Origin: Arenibacter hampyeongensis
GTDB taxonomy: Bacteria; Bacteroidota; Bacteroidia; Flavobacteriales; Flavobacteriaceae
DNA: 64,000 nucleotides
Assembly (NCBI RefSeq): GCF_002909255.1
Contig: NZ_PIOB01000003.1
Span: 124,001 to 188,000, forward strand
Reading direction: 5' to 3'
The notes under the pieces were generated by a model that saw only the letters and a list, made by a program, of their open reading frames with translations, did no database searches and was not told where the DNA came from. Shown one piece after another: positions 33,795-44,269 of the stretch. The position numbers and the translations under genes are program-made. The stretch's first letter is position 1, and each line of letters begins with the position of its first letter.

Positions 33795-36700
33795 TTAAAA
33801 ATCAACACTAAAACCAAACATTACAGTTCTTGGTAAGGGATATAGACCTAGGTCGATACCTGATGCCCAACCTGCATCGTGACCAAAGGAAACTTCTGGA
33901 TCCATCCCTTTAAAATTTGTAAACGTATATAGGTTGTTGATTGCGACGTATACTTTAATATCGGAGAATAACTTTATGTCAGAAATATAGTCGCCCAATT
34001 TAACCCCTACGGTCAAATTATTGATCCTTAGGTAATCTGCATCCTGCATATATATATCAGAAATCCAGTTGGTATTCCTGTTGGAAACCGAGCTTAAGCG
34101 AGGTAGCGTATTGGAGGTTCCGGCACCGTGCCAGCGCCCAAATATCTCGGTAGTATAGTTTTGGTCAAAACGGTCGGCAAACGATCTATAGGATTGCATG
34201 ACCTGCATTCCATATTTCCCGGACAAGGTAACATTAGCATAGAAACCTTTGTATTCTGCATTGAGTTGAATACCTAGTTCAAAATCGGGATTAGGATTCC
34301 CCAACATCTTTTTATCGCTCTCATCTATAATACCATCTTGATTTTGATCTACGAACCTAACATCACCAGGGCGCTGATCACTAAAATAAGGGGTACCATC
34401 CGTTGGCTTCACATAAGCATCAACCTCATCCTGAGTTTGTAGAATGCCGTCTGTTTCATACCCGTAAAAGAATCCTATTGGCTTGCCTACTTCCGCTCTG
34501 GAAACTGAGGCCGTACCTTGCGACAATACAGAGCTTGGTCCTTGGATAATACCGTCCGAGTTTGCAATTTTAGTAATTTCATTCTTGTTGAAGGCCCCAC
34601 TTATGGTGGCCCCATATTTAAAATCGCCAATGTTATCGTTCCATGACAACATAAGTTCATAACCCGTATTCTCTATGTCACCACCGTTAATGTACGGTGC
34701 TCCTGCACCCGACGTACCTTGAATAGGGGCAACCACTAACCAGTCCTTTGTAGTTTTCTTATACCAGTCGGCCGTAAAATCCAGTCTGGAATTAAAGAAC
34801 CTAGCATCCAATCCGAAATTTAATTGCTCCGAGGTTTCCCAGGTTACATCCGGATTGGTTACCCTGGCAGGGACAGCTGTTGCTCCGGAAATAGGTTTGG
34901 TATCACCAAAATAATATCCTGGATTTAGATATGCGATATTAGAGCTATAGATAAAATTATCTATGGATTGATTTCCGTTCTGCCCCCAACTTCCCCTAAA
35001 TTTAGCAAAGTCCAAAACACCACTGTTGTTGGATAGAAAATCCTCGTTGGTAAGGATCCATCCTGCAGATACTGAAGGGAAATAACCCCAACGGTTGCCT
35101 TTCGCAAAGTTGGATGATCCGTCTGCCCTCATGGTTGCCGATAACAAATACTTTTCCTTATAATCGTATTGTGCCCTGGCTATATAAGACAGCAATCCTC
35201 CTCCTCCTGCCGCGTAGTCTGCGCCAAAAGTATTAATGGAATTTACATCGGTCTTATCCACATTGTTCAAATAAGCGTATTCCGGCAATCCAAATCTTGT
35301 GTTGGCCATACTGCCACCAACGGAATTATTGATCTGGTTTTTATATACCTCATTACCTATCAGTGCATTTATATTGTGATTCCCAAAAGTACGTTCATAG
35401 GTCAGCGTGTTGGTCCATGTTAAATTGGCTCCTAAATATTGGTATTGTGATGCACCGTCGTTGGCATTGCTGAAAAGCACTCCCAAAGCAAAGGTTGGTG
35501 TCCAGGACCGTCCGTGGCCAAACCATGAATCCAATCCGTAGGATGATCTAAATTTCAAATCTTCTATTGGCTCCAATTCCATATAAACGTTTCCGACCAA
35601 TGTATTGTCCTTATTCCCCAAATTGCTGTAGTTACTTCTGTAAAACATAACCGCGAGCGGATTCGCCTGATCGTTGGCAAGTCCATCCAAAGTTGGAGTA
35701 AACCCATTGGCATCTGGTGATTTGTCCCAATAGGCCGGCATTAATGGGTTTTGCACCAAGGCATTGTGAAGATCGTTCCAGTAAATGTTTCCAGTGGCCA
35801 CTCCTCTGTATTCCGAATTGGTATATGTAAGGTTCTCCCCTATGGTAAGTATACTATGATCATCATTTTTAAAAAGTACAAATTCGGTGTTCATACGGGC
35901 TGTAAGCCTTTTGTAGCCCGCATCTATAATATTGCCCCCTATGATCCCGGTTTGATCCAAATACGAGACACCGAACGCATAGGTACTGTCTTCTCCACCT
36001 CCGGTAATATTTACGGAGTGGCTGGTTACAGGGGCACTTTTGGTAGTCATTTCATCAATCCAATTGGTACCTTCCCAACCATTTTGCAGCATACCCCATA
36101 TTTCAGAACCTAATTCGGTTCCCAAATTATTGGGATAATTATTATTTAGCCAGTTATTATTTTGTAGAATAGCCTCCCAATTGTTCGGCTCCAAACCATC
36201 ATTTACCCTTCCTTCGTCCATGATGAACATGTATTCCTGGGCATTTAAAGGCGATAGATTCTTGTATATCTTCTGAATTCCGTAATAGGAATCGTACTGT
36301 ATCTGCGCCTTGCTACCTTTTCTTCCTTTGTGGGTCGTTACCAATACCACTCCGTTGGCTGCTCTAGACCCATAAATGGCCGCGGATGCAGCATCCTTTA
36401 AAACGTCGATGGACTCAATATCCGAAGAGTTTAAATAATCAATATTGCCAACCGCTACCCCATCCACAATATATAGTGGACTGGAATTCCCGATGGTACC
36501 CAGACCACGAATAGTAACCTTGGTACCTGCTCCTGGTTCCCCATTGTTCCTGGTAACGCTTACCCCGGGTGCAACACCTTGAAGGGCCTCCATGGCTGTT
36601 GATGTGTTCAACTCGGCAATATCTTCTCCTTTTACGTTAAGATTGGCCCCTGTGGTCAAAGCCTTTTTTTGAACCCCATACCCTACTACAACAACCTCTT

Positions 36701-37010
36701 CCAAAGACTCATAAGATTCCAGTAAGGTTACTTTGATAGTGGTTTGCTGTCCTACGGTGATTGTTTGGCTGACCATACCTATATAGGTAAAAACCAAGCG
36801 GTCCTCTGGCCCCACATTTCCAATGGAATAATTCCCATCAAAATCCGTGGTGGTTCCATTAACGGTACCTTTTACAACGACCGTTACTCCAGGCAACGGT
36901 AGGCCCGACTCATCGGACACCAGCCCTGTTATGTTCTTGGTCTGCGAAACGACGTTTTGCGAGCAAACCAGTACCAAAGTGATAATCAAGAATTTAAGCT
37001 TTAGCATCAT
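33795..37010 (-). CDS. SusC/RagA family TonB-dependent glycan transporter
   Basis: This 1071-residue outer-membrane protein has a signal peptide (1-22), a carboxypeptidase-regulatory-like domain at 27-100 (ITGLVSDESGLPLPGVTVVV) and the TonB box region EVVVVGYGVQKK. The plug has APGVSVTRNNGEPGAGTKVT and the family signature DVLKDAASAAIYGSRAANGV. The 22-strand barrel ends in FGFSVDF. It imports oligosaccharide with its SusD partner. The neighbouring GH16 and hybrid sensor suggest a beta-glucan substrate. It is probably induced by the HTCS gene upstream. Confidence 0.96.
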   Translation of the reverse strand: MMLKLKFLIITLVLVCSQNVVSQTKNITGLVSDESGLPLPGVTVVVKGTVNGTTTDFDGNYSIGNVGPEDRLVFTYIGMVSQTITVGQQTTIKVTLLESYESLEEVVVVGYGVQKKALTTGANLNVKGEDIAELNTSTAMEALQGVAPGVSVTRNNGEPGAGTKVTIRGLGTIGNSSPLYIVDGVAVGNIDYLNSSDIESIDVLKDAASAAIYGSRAANGVVLVTTHKGRKGSKAQIQYDSYYGIQKIYKNLSPLNAQEYMFIMDEGRVNDGLEPNNWEAILQNNNWLNNNYPNNLGTELGSEIWGMLQNGWEGTNWIDEMTTKSAPVTSHSVNITGGGEDSTYAFGVSYLDQTGIIGGNIIDAGYKRLTARMNTEFVLFKNDDHSILTIGENLTYTNSEYRGVATGNIYWNDLHNALVQNPLMPAYWDKSPDANGFTPTLDGLANDQANPLAVMFYRSNYSNLGNKDNTLVGNVYMELEPIEDLKFRSSYGLDSWFGHGRSWTPTFALGVLFSNANDGASQYQYLGANLTWTNTLTYERTFGNHNINALIGNEVYKNQINNSVGGSMANTRFGLPEYAYLNNVDKTDVNSINTFGADYAAGGGGLLSYIARAQYDYKEKYLLSATMRADGSSNFAKGNRWGYFPSVSAGWILTNEDFLSNNSGVLDFAKFRGSWGQNGNQSIDNFIYSSNIAYLNPGYYFGDTKPISGATAVPARVTNPDVTWETSEQLNFGLDARFFNSRLDFTADWYKKTTKDWLVVAPIQGTSGAGAPYINGGDIENTGYELMLSWNDNIGDFKYGATISGAFNKNEITKIANSDGIIQGPSSVLSQGTASVSRAEVGKPIGFFYGYETDGILQTQDEVDAYVKPTDGTPYFSDQRPGDVRFVDQNQDGIIDESDKKMLGNPNPDFELGIQLNAEYKGFYANVTLSGKYGMQVMQSYRSFADRFDQNYTTEIFGRWHGAGTSNTLPRLSSVSNRNTNWISDIYMQDADYLRINNLTVGVKLGDYISDIKLFSDIKVYVAINNLYTFTNFKGMDPEVSFGHDAGWASGIDLGLYPLPRTVMFGFSVDF

Positions 37011-37100
37011 ATAAAATAGTTTAGGTTAATTAATTGAGTTTTCATTAGTGTAAAATCTTATGTTTCTTCAGTAAACCAAAAGGCCTTAATTATTATTTAA

Positions 37101-37205
37101 TTAGAGAATAAAAACGATGACAAAAACCAGCAATGCAACGATGGCCATTATCAGCAGTATCTCTATCAACTGCTTCCATTTGAATTTTGGATTGTTAATT
37201 TTCAT
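37101..37205 (-). CDS. 34-residue single-span membrane peptide
   Basis: This short open frame from ATG 37205 to TAA 37101 reads MKINNPKFKWKQLIEILLIM followed by AIVALLVFVIVFIL. It has a basic N-terminal half and one membrane helix to the last residue, with no cytoplasmic or periplasmic tail. It lies 90 bases before susC and on the same strand, inside the sensor-susC gap. The orderly positive-inside start and absence of non-hydrophobic residues in the helix argue for a real gene. Family and function are unknown. It may tune the SusC complex or be a toxin-like peptide. Confidence 0.6.
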   Translation of the reverse strand: MKINNPKFKWKQLIEILLIMAIVALLVFVIVFIL

Positions 37206-37703
37206 TCTGTCAAATGTTAAATAAATATTAAATTATGCATGCCATATATCATGCAACCCGTAGAAGTTTTGCTGCAACTTTCAATTATAATTCCAGCATG
37301 CTACATCTTTTGTATGCAGTGCATCATTTGTTATAGTATTTATATAATACCGTGGAGAGAAACTAATTTTAAATGACTTCCTTAAAATGGAAACCTAACC
37401 TTATGTTAAAATAATCTGGACTTAAAAAAGGTATGCAGACGCCCTTTTAAATAAAATAATACGCTGGAAGAAATGAACTGTAGATCAAAAAGTTCATGTT
37501 TTGAAATGAAGAATTATAAAGATTAAAATATAGGGCAACCCTATATGCTTTTTGTCAAAAATAAATTGCCTTGTCTATAAGCATTTGACGGAAATTGAAG
37601 GGCAGCCCCAAAGCAGCCCCCTTGAAACATTTTTCAATAGGACGGACCAATGCTCTACCTCAACATAAATATAATCCCTAAATCAGAATCCAGGAGTAAT
37701 GAT
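37206..37703. other. Regulatory gap between HTCS and susC operon
   Basis: These 498 bases lie after the sensor gene and before the 34-residue peptide and susC. Two GCATGC palindromes (37237-37242 and 37296-37301) and several ATGCA/TGCAT words lie between 37235 and 37324. They could be contact points for the AraC-type output domain of the sensor. No exact consensus promoter was found. Confidence 0.35.
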
Positions 37704-40700
37704 TTAAGATTTTATCGGATCAACCTCTGTAGGCAGAATCCCAAAATGTTCTTTAAAGCATTTTGTAAAATATGAAGGAGTGGAGAACCCAACCTTGTAA
37801 CAAACCTCACTTATATTAGTGTTTCCATTTTCAATTATTTGTTTGGCCCTTTCGATCCTTATATTTCTCAAAAATTCATTGGCCGTTTGGTTTGTAAGCG
37901 CCTTTATTTTTCTATAAAACTGACTTCGACTCAAATTTAAATGCGAAGCCAAAGCTTCTACACTTAAGTCTGGATCATCCAAATTTTTATTGATATAGTT
38001 CAGTACCTTTTCAATAAAATCTTTATCCAATGAGGTAGTATTCTTGTTCACTGGCACATCACTTATAACACTAAAATATTTATTGAAAATTAATTGCCTA
38101 CTGGTTACTAGCTGTGATAATCGAAGTTTTAGCAGCCTAAGATCAAAAGGTTTTACCATATAGGCATCTGCTCCCGTTTCAATCCCTTCCATTCTATCAT
38201 CTATCCGAGCTTTTGCCGTAAGCATCAATAAAGGTATATGACTGGTTCTTATATCCCCTTTAATTTTTTTGCAAAATTCAAATCCATCCATTTCTGGCAT
38301 AATAACATCAGAAATAATAATATCGGGCAGAGCTGACTTGGCCAGTTCCAAACCTTCCTTACCATTCTTGGCCAAAAGTATCTTATATTGGTTTTTAAGT
38401 TCATTCCTTAGATAACTCCTTAGTTCACCATTGTCCTCAACAATCAATAGAGTGTAGGCTGTGGCCACCTCCTCTGACCCAACCTCCGATACCTCTACAA
38501 CTTTGGATTTCACCAATTTAACGCGCTCCCTAATGGTGTCGGGGTCCTTGACATCCGACAAAATTTCATTCGCTTTAAAATGCCGGGTTCCTTTTGGCAA
38601 TATCAACCTAAATGACGTTCCGCTACCTTCCTCGCTTTTAACTTCTATTTTCCCTTTGTGCAGGTCCACAAAACTTTGGACGACTTCCAAACCAATGCCT
38701 GTTCCTCCGTAATAGGTCTTATTCAAGTTTTCCACTTGATAAAAACGTTCAAAGATTTTCGCCGTTTCCTCCAGTTTTAGTCCTGGGCCTGTATCCGAAA
38801 TAATTAACTCTACCCCTGGGGTAGGATTTGTCTTATCTACCAATGGCAGACCGTACATTTCATCCTTTGAAAGTAGTTGAATATTAATGGCACCACCTTC
38901 TGGAGTAACCTTAAAGGCATTGGAAAGTAGGTTGAAAATAATTTTCTCCAACATACTCTCGTCCGCCCATATGTTTAGATCATCAGCATCAGAATCCAGG
39001 CTCAGATGTATATTTTTATCCAATGCTTCCTCCTTGAAATGGCTTATTACTTCCTGTGTTAAATCTATCAAGTTAAGTTCCTTGGCCCTGACCCCAATTT
39101 TATTTAACTCCAATTTTCTAAAGTCCAACAACTCGTTTACCAGTCTATATAGTCGATCCGTATTTTTATAAATTATGTTGTGCTTTTCCTTTATTCTGGG
39201 TGGCAGGCTTAAACTTTCATCATTAATAATATCCTTAATTGGATTGATTATCAAAGTGAGTGGGGTTCTAAACTCATGGGATATGTTAGTGAAAAATTGA
39301 AACTTTTTTTCATCAAGATCCTTTTCCTGCAACCTTTTTTCTCGTTCAGAATGTATTATTTGCCTTTCCCTTATCCGTGACTGGGTCATTTTATTTAAAA
39401 GATAAATGCCTAAAACAAATAAAGCTATATAAGAAAGTAAAGCCCAATTTGTTTTCCACCAGGGCGACAAAACGGTAATCTGCAAAGTCAAGGGAGAAGC
39501 ATTCCAGACACCATCATTATTGGCCGCTTTTAATTTAAAAGTATAATTCCCGGGATCTAAGTTGGTATAGGTAGCACTTCTTTTTTTTCCAACATAATTC
39601 CATGATTCTTCATAACCCTCCAAATAATAGGCATATTCATTTTTTTCTGGACGAGTGTAGTTTATGCCCGAATATTCAATAGTAAAAACAGATTGACCAT
39701 GATTCAATACAATGCTATCCGTTTCGGAAATCACCTTTATCAAAGGGGAATCTTCTTGAGTGGGCAAGACCTTTTCATTGAATAACCTAAATTCTGACAG
39801 ATACAACGAAGTCTCATTGGTATTGGTCAATATTTGCGAAGGATTAAAATAATTGACCCCCTGATAACTTCCGAAGTAAATATTACCCTCATTGTCCATA
39901 AAGGTGGAATTTATATTGAAATCGTTGGCAAGAAGTCCATCATCTGTGGTAAAATTGCTGAATTCCTTGGAATTCGGATCCATTTTGGAGAGCCCTGCAT
40001 TGCCCCCCACCCAAATGTTGCCATCCAAACTTTCAATAATTCCACATACATTTTCCTCTTCCAGGCCTTTAAGTTTATCGTACCAAATAAAGGTATCGGT
40101 TTTAGGCTGGTAGTTACAGAGACCCGCTCCTTTAGTTCCTATCCATATGGCGTGGTCACTACTTTCATAAAGTGACAATATGTAATTCGAGGCTGAATTA
40201 TTGGTAGATTCCTGCGACATTCTATCTATCATGGAAACCACCGAAAACTTTCGGTCCGGTAGCTTCGTTATTTTATAAAGCCCTTGGGTTGTCCCCAACC
40301 ATAAATTATCTTGGAAATCTACCAAAACTTTATAAGCACTACTACTCGTGATCCCTAAATCTTCAAATGGCTGGGAGCTATATTGCTTAAACTGATTTCT
40401 AATTGGGTCATAGGAATGCAAACCACTATTATAGGTCCCAATCCAAATAGTACCTTCCTTATCCTCATCAAAACTCATTACCGTATTGGATGTTAAACCA
40501 CCTTGTGTATTATCGGTATTGTAATTAATAAATCCTTTAGATCCTTTTTTCAAGAAATAGATTCCCCCATCCCAACTTCCTGCCCAAATATTTTCCTTGC
40601 TATCTATAAAAAGGGTCTGTATATAATCACTGGACAAGCCTAAATATCCATTATCACTAGCTCTGTTTATATGGGTGTAATCATTAGTGTTCAAATCCAG

Positions 40701-41885
40701 AATATCTATTCCGCCACCATCCATTCCTATCCATAGCTTACCCGAGGAATCTTTTATAATTGACGTAACAGAACTAATCTGCAAAGAATTTGGGTTGTTG
40801 TACTGGCTTTCAATGTCTTTAAACTTGTCATATAACTTATCATATACAGCGACCCCTTTATTGTAATAACCGAGCCATATTTTTTGATCATTATCCAAAT
40901 ACAAGGTCCATATAGAATTTGACAGCAGACTCTTTTCATCTTTTTTGTTGGTCAAATAATGATTCAATACTGCCCCACTAGCATTAATATGAAATAAGCC
41001 ATCGTTTTCCGTCCCACACATCAGCGTACCATCGGGGAGAGCCATTAAAGTAAAAAAGGGATGCTTTGAAAAGGTGTACTTCTCTATGAACGTAGGTTCA
41101 CCTATACTGGAATTGCCAATTTTCACCTTATATAAACCATCGTCGAAAGTCCCTACCCAAATATTATTGGCATCATCAATAAGTAAAGATCTTATTGAGA
41201 CCTCAATTGAATTCAACTCCCCTTTGTTCCAAAGACTAAAACGTTTAAGAACCCCTGTTTTATCGTCCATTACATATAGGCCCATATTGGTCCCAGCATA
41301 AACTTTCCCACTGGAATTCGTCTGAATAGCCCTTACGACCAAGAGGTCTGAATCATCCGCTTCGTTGACGGTTACTTTTTCCACCTCAAAACTATCGAGA
41401 TTCATTTTGAACATTCCATATCGGAAAGACCCAATAAGTAGATTGCCATCATTATCCTCTTTTAGGGCACTTATTGGCATTATAAGGCCGTTCTGCTCAT
41501 TGGCAGATACCAAAGGAATTCTCTTAAACTGATCCTTTTCGTTATCGTATAGGTTTAGTCCAACTTCCGTGCCTACCCATAATCTATTCCTACTGTCTAA
41601 ATAGGAACAATTAACTTGGCTACTGCTGATTGAAGTAGGGTCATTAATTATATGCTTGTAAGATTTGTAATCTATTCCGTCATAGCGATACAGGCCAGAT
41701 CCGTTGGTCCCTATCCATATAAAACCATAATCGTCCTGTAAAATGGAATAAACCCCGACTTTGGATATCCCTTCCTTTATATTGACGAAATTTAACTTGG
41801 GAACAGCTTTTTGGGACCAGGAATAAGGAATAAAAAGACATAAGACGATAAAAAAAATACAGATTCTTATAAAAACTTTGGTCAT
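37704..41885 (-). CDS. Hybrid two-component system sensor/regulator (HTCS)
   Basis: This 1393-residue protein spans sensing to DNA binding. It has a signal/anchor (1-25), two beta-propellers built of repeated short segments (IWIGTNGSGLYRYDG-type, about 40-730), a Y_Y_Y domain (about 735-790) and one membrane helix (about 813-830). Cytoplasmic parts are HisKA (FFTNISHEFRTPLT, about 865), HATPase (NLLSNAF, about 985, and GTGIGLEVV), a receiver (IVEDNGELRS, with the phospho-acceptor in DIIISDVIMPEMDG, about 1190) and an AraC helix-turn-helix (1305-1385). It senses an oligosaccharide in the periplasm and switches on the adjacent susCD-GH16 genes. Confidence 0.96.
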   Translation of the reverse strand: MTKVFIRICIFFIVLCLFIPYSWSQKAVPKLNFVNIKEGISKVGVYSILQDDYGFIWIGTNGSGLYRYDGIDYKSYKHIINDPTSISSSQVNCSYLDSRNRLWVGTEVGLNLYDNEKDQFKRIPLVSANEQNGLIMPISALKEDNDGNLLIGSFRYGMFKMNLDSFEVEKVTVNEADDSDLLVVRAIQTNSSGKVYAGTNMGLYVMDDKTGVLKRFSLWNKGELNSIEVSIRSLLIDDANNIWVGTFDDGLYKVKIGNSSIGEPTFIEKYTFSKHPFFTLMALPDGTLMCGTENDGLFHINASGAVLNHYLTNKKDEKSLLSNSIWTLYLDNDQKIWLGYYNKGVAVYDKLYDKFKDIESQYNNPNSLQISSVTSIIKDSSGKLWIGMDGGGIDILDLNTNDYTHINRASDNGYLGLSSDYIQTLFIDSKENIWAGSWDGGIYFLKKGSKGFINYNTDNTQGGLTSNTVMSFDEDKEGTIWIGTYNSGLHSYDPIRNQFKQYSSQPFEDLGITSSSAYKVLVDFQDNLWLGTTQGLYKITKLPDRKFSVVSMIDRMSQESTNNSASNYILSLYESSDHAIWIGTKGAGLCNYQPKTDTFIWYDKLKGLEEENVCGIIESLDGNIWVGGNAGLSKMDPNSKEFSNFTTDDGLLANDFNINSTFMDNEGNIYFGSYQGVNYFNPSQILTNTNETSLYLSEFRLFNEKVLPTQEDSPLIKVISETDSIVLNHGQSVFTIEYSGINYTRPEKNEYAYYLEGYEESWNYVGKKRSATYTNLDPGNYTFKLKAANNDGVWNASPLTLQITVLSPWWKTNWALLSYIALFVLGIYLLNKMTQSRIRERQIIHSEREKRLQEKDLDEKKFQFFTNISHEFRTPLTLIINPIKDIINDESLSLPPRIKEKHNIIYKNTDRLYRLVNELLDFRKLELNKIGVRAKELNLIDLTQEVISHFKEEALDKNIHLSLDSDADDLNIWADESMLEKIIFNLLSNAFKVTPEGGAINIQLLSKDEMYGLPLVDKTNPTPGVELIISDTGPGLKLEETAKIFERFYQVENLNKTYYGGTGIGLEVVQSFVDLHKGKIEVKSEEGSGTSFRLILPKGTRHFKANEILSDVKDPDTIRERVKLVKSKVVEVSEVGSEEVATAYTLLIVEDNGELRSYLRNELKNQYKILLAKNGKEGLELAKSALPDIIISDVIMPEMDGFEFCKKIKGDIRTSHIPLLMLTAKARIDDRMEGIETGADAYMVKPFDLRLLKLRLSQLVTSRQLIFNKYFSVISDVPVNKNTTSLDKDFIEKVLNYINKNLDDPDLSVEALASHLNLSRSQFYRKIKALTNQTANEFLRNIRIERAKQIIENGNTNISEVCYKVGFSTPSYFTKCFKEHFGILPTEVDPIKS

Positions 41886-42125
41886 TCTGTTTTAATTTAA
41901 TCCAGGTAATTGAAAATACACTTAAAATAGGAATAATATACCAAATTCAATAAAATATCAAATTAGCCCCATAGAATTTACGACAAGGAAATTTTCGTGG
42001 AAAAAGAACAATGTAGTTACAATAGTTTCCAAACCCACAGTCTTTATTAAGCTATATGGATAACTTCAAAATCAACAACTTTTCTTTTGACTAAAATTAG
42101 CCTATTTTTATCAAAAATTAGCTCA

Positions 42126-43640
42126 ATGGACATCAAAGACAAATTCTTTGCACATATAGAGGAAGGATATACCACAAAAGGGGACTTTATTACAATGGGA
42201 GCGGCTATGCTGAATGGGGAGACCATAACCAATGCACACGTAAAAATCCCATTAAAAACCCTTAACAGACATGGTCTCATTGCAGGGGCAACCGGTACCG
42301 GCAAGACCAAAACCCTGCAAGTGATAGCCGAAAACTTATCGGACAAAGGTATTCCAGTATTGTTGATGGACCTTAAAGGGGATTTAAGTGGTCTGGCACA
42401 ACCCAGTCCTGGGCACGCAAAAATTGATGAACGTCACACCAAAATTGGACTGCCGTTTACGGCTACAGCTTTTCCGGTAGAAATACTTTCACTTTCCGAA
42501 CAGAATGGTGTAAAATTACGTGCCACTGTATCAGAATTTGGCCCGGTCCTGTTAAGTCGTATCCTAGACCTTTCCGTAACCCAAGAGGGTATAGTTGCGG
42601 TTGTTTTTAAATATTGTGATGACAATAAGCTTCCGCTGCTGGACCTAAAAGATTTTAAAAAGGTACTGCAATATGCTACAGAAGAGGGCAAAAAGGAATT
42701 CTCCGATTCCTATGGCCGAATCTCTACCAGTTCTACGGGAACTATTCTAAGAAAAATAATAGAACTTGAACAGCAAGGTGCCGATCTGTTCTTTGGAGAA
42801 AAATCTTTTGATGTAGAGGACCTTACCCGAATTGATGAAAATGGCAGGGGATATATCAATATTCTTCGCTTAACGGATATTCAGGACAGACCTAAATTGT
42901 TTTCCACTTTCATGCTGAGCCTATTGGCAGAAATTTACGATACTTTTCCTGAACAAGGTGATACCGGGAGACCAGAATTGGTCCTTTTTATAGATGAGGC
43001 ACACCTCATTTTTAACGAGGCTTCAAAAGCACTTCTAAATCAAATAGAGAACATCGTAAAATTAATACGATCCAAAGGTATCGGGGTGTATTTTGTGACT
43101 CAAAACCCTACAGATGTTCCTGATGCCGTTCTATCCCAATTAGGATTAAAGGTGCAACATGCCTTACGGGCATTTACGGCAAAAGATAGAAAAGCCATAA
43201 AGCTTACCGCGGAAAATTATCCCATTTCGGAATTTTATGACACCAAGGAAGTACTAACCTCCCTAGGAATCGGTGAAGCCTTAATCTCTGCCCTTGATGA
43301 AAAAGGTAGACCAACGCCTTTGGCGGCCACTATGCTTAGGGCCCCAATGAGTCGTATGGATATTCTTACCGATAGTGAGCTTAAAGAGGTAATTGACAGC
43401 TCAAAATTGGTTCGGAAATACAACGAAACCATAGACCGTGAAAGTGCCTATGAGCTACTTAACGCAAAGATTGAAAGGGCAGAAAAACTGGCCGAAGAAG
43501 AAAAAAGCAATAACAGTGGCAGGTCAACCCGATCAACGACCAGACGAACTAGCACGCGTCAAAATCCAGTGATAAAAGTATTGACCAGTGCTACTTTTAT
43601 AAGGGGAGTTTTAGGGGTGCTAAAAAAGATGATGCGCTGA
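42126..43640 (+). CDS. HerA-like helicase / DUF853 ATPase
   Basis: This 504-residue P-loop ATPase of the HerA/FtsK type has Walker A GATGTGKT at 54-61 and Walker B LVLFIDEAHLIF. FVTQNPTDVPDAVL is sensor-like, and a charged C-terminal region holds a serine/threonine/arginine-rich stretch (SGRSTRSTTRRTSTR). Such YjgR-type proteins are common in Gram-negative bacteria and their role is not settled. DNA processing is assumed by homology. Thirteen codons upstream are open, but ATG 42126 is preferred because it starts the conserved segment. It is divergent from the HTCS gene. Confidence 0.9.
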   Translation: MDIKDKFFAHIEEGYTTKGDFITMGAAMLNGETITNAHVKIPLKTLNRHGLIAGATGTGKTKTLQVIAENLSDKGIPVLLMDLKGDLSGLAQPSPGHAKIDERHTKIGLPFTATAFPVEILSLSEQNGVKLRATVSEFGPVLLSRILDLSVTQEGIVAVVFKYCDDNKLPLLDLKDFKKVLQYATEEGKKEFSDSYGRISTSSTGTILRKIIELEQQGADLFFGEKSFDVEDLTRIDENGRGYINILRLTDIQDRPKLFSTFMLSLLAEIYDTFPEQGDTGRPELVLFIDEAHLIFNEASKALLNQIENIVKLIRSKGIGVYFVTQNPTDVPDAVLSQLGLKVQHALRAFTAKDRKAIKLTAENYPISEFYDTKEVLTSLGIGEALISALDEKGRPTPLAATMLRAPMSRMDILTDSELKEVIDSSKLVRKYNETIDRESAYELLNAKIERAEKLAEEEKSNNSGRSTRSTTRRTSTRQNPVIKVLTSATFIRGVLGVLKKMMR

Positions 43641-43707
43641 TCCATTCCCTAAAACGCTTTAAAAAAGACAACAAATTAACTAACGCAGTATTCCTTTCTA
43701 CAACACA

Positions 43708-44256
43708 ATGATAAAAAAATCGATTTTTACCGTGGCATTAACGTCACTACTATTTATTCAATGTAACACCAATTCAGATTTTGTAGTTGCCAAAGACCAA
43801 GTGGGCAAACTGCAAAAATCCAACACCATTGAGGAAATTGAAACCATATTTGCTGCTGATTCCATAACAAGGGATAGCACTTTGACCAGAATCGGCGCAG
43901 CTGTTAAAAAAATTAATATCTATGAAAAAGGGGGCAAACAATTGCTTACTCTTAACCCAAATACAGATAGTATTCCAAGAATTGGTATTATCCGTATTTA
44001 TGACCCTAGATATGTTACCGAAAAAGGAGTTGGTCTCAATAGTACCTTTAAAGATATTGAGGACAAGCACACCATCAAAAAAATTACTTCCGCCCTTAAC
44101 AATGTGGTCATATTCCTTAAGGACACCGATGCCTATTTTACTATTGCTAAGACAGAACTTCCGAGCAATTTACAATATGGAGCCAGCGCCAATATTGAAG
44201 CTGTTCAGATTCCTGACAATGCCAAAATAAAATACATGATGGTGGGCTGGGACTAG
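43708..44256 (+). CDS. Conserved lipoprotein, unknown function
   Basis: This 182-residue lipoprotein has a lipobox FIQC with C19. The mature domain has two halves. The first is VAKDQVGKLQKSNTIEEIET, with IFAADSITRDSTLTRIG. The second has IPRIGIIRIYDPRYVTEKGV and EAVQIPDNAKIKYMMVGWD. The pattern is familiar from flavobacterial genomes as an uncharacterised lipoprotein. It is separated from the next hydrolase gene by 13 bases, so they are probably in one operon. Confidence 0.72.
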   Translation: MIKKSIFTVALTSLLFIQCNTNSDFVVAKDQVGKLQKSNTIEEIETIFAADSITRDSTLTRIGAAVKKINIYEKGGKQLLTLNPNTDSIPRIGIIRIYDPRYVTEKGVGLNSTFKDIEDKHTIKKITSALNNVVIFLKDTDAYFTIAKTELPSNLQYGASANIEAVQIPDNAKIKYMMVGWD

Positions 44257-44269
44257 CTAGAACTATCCT

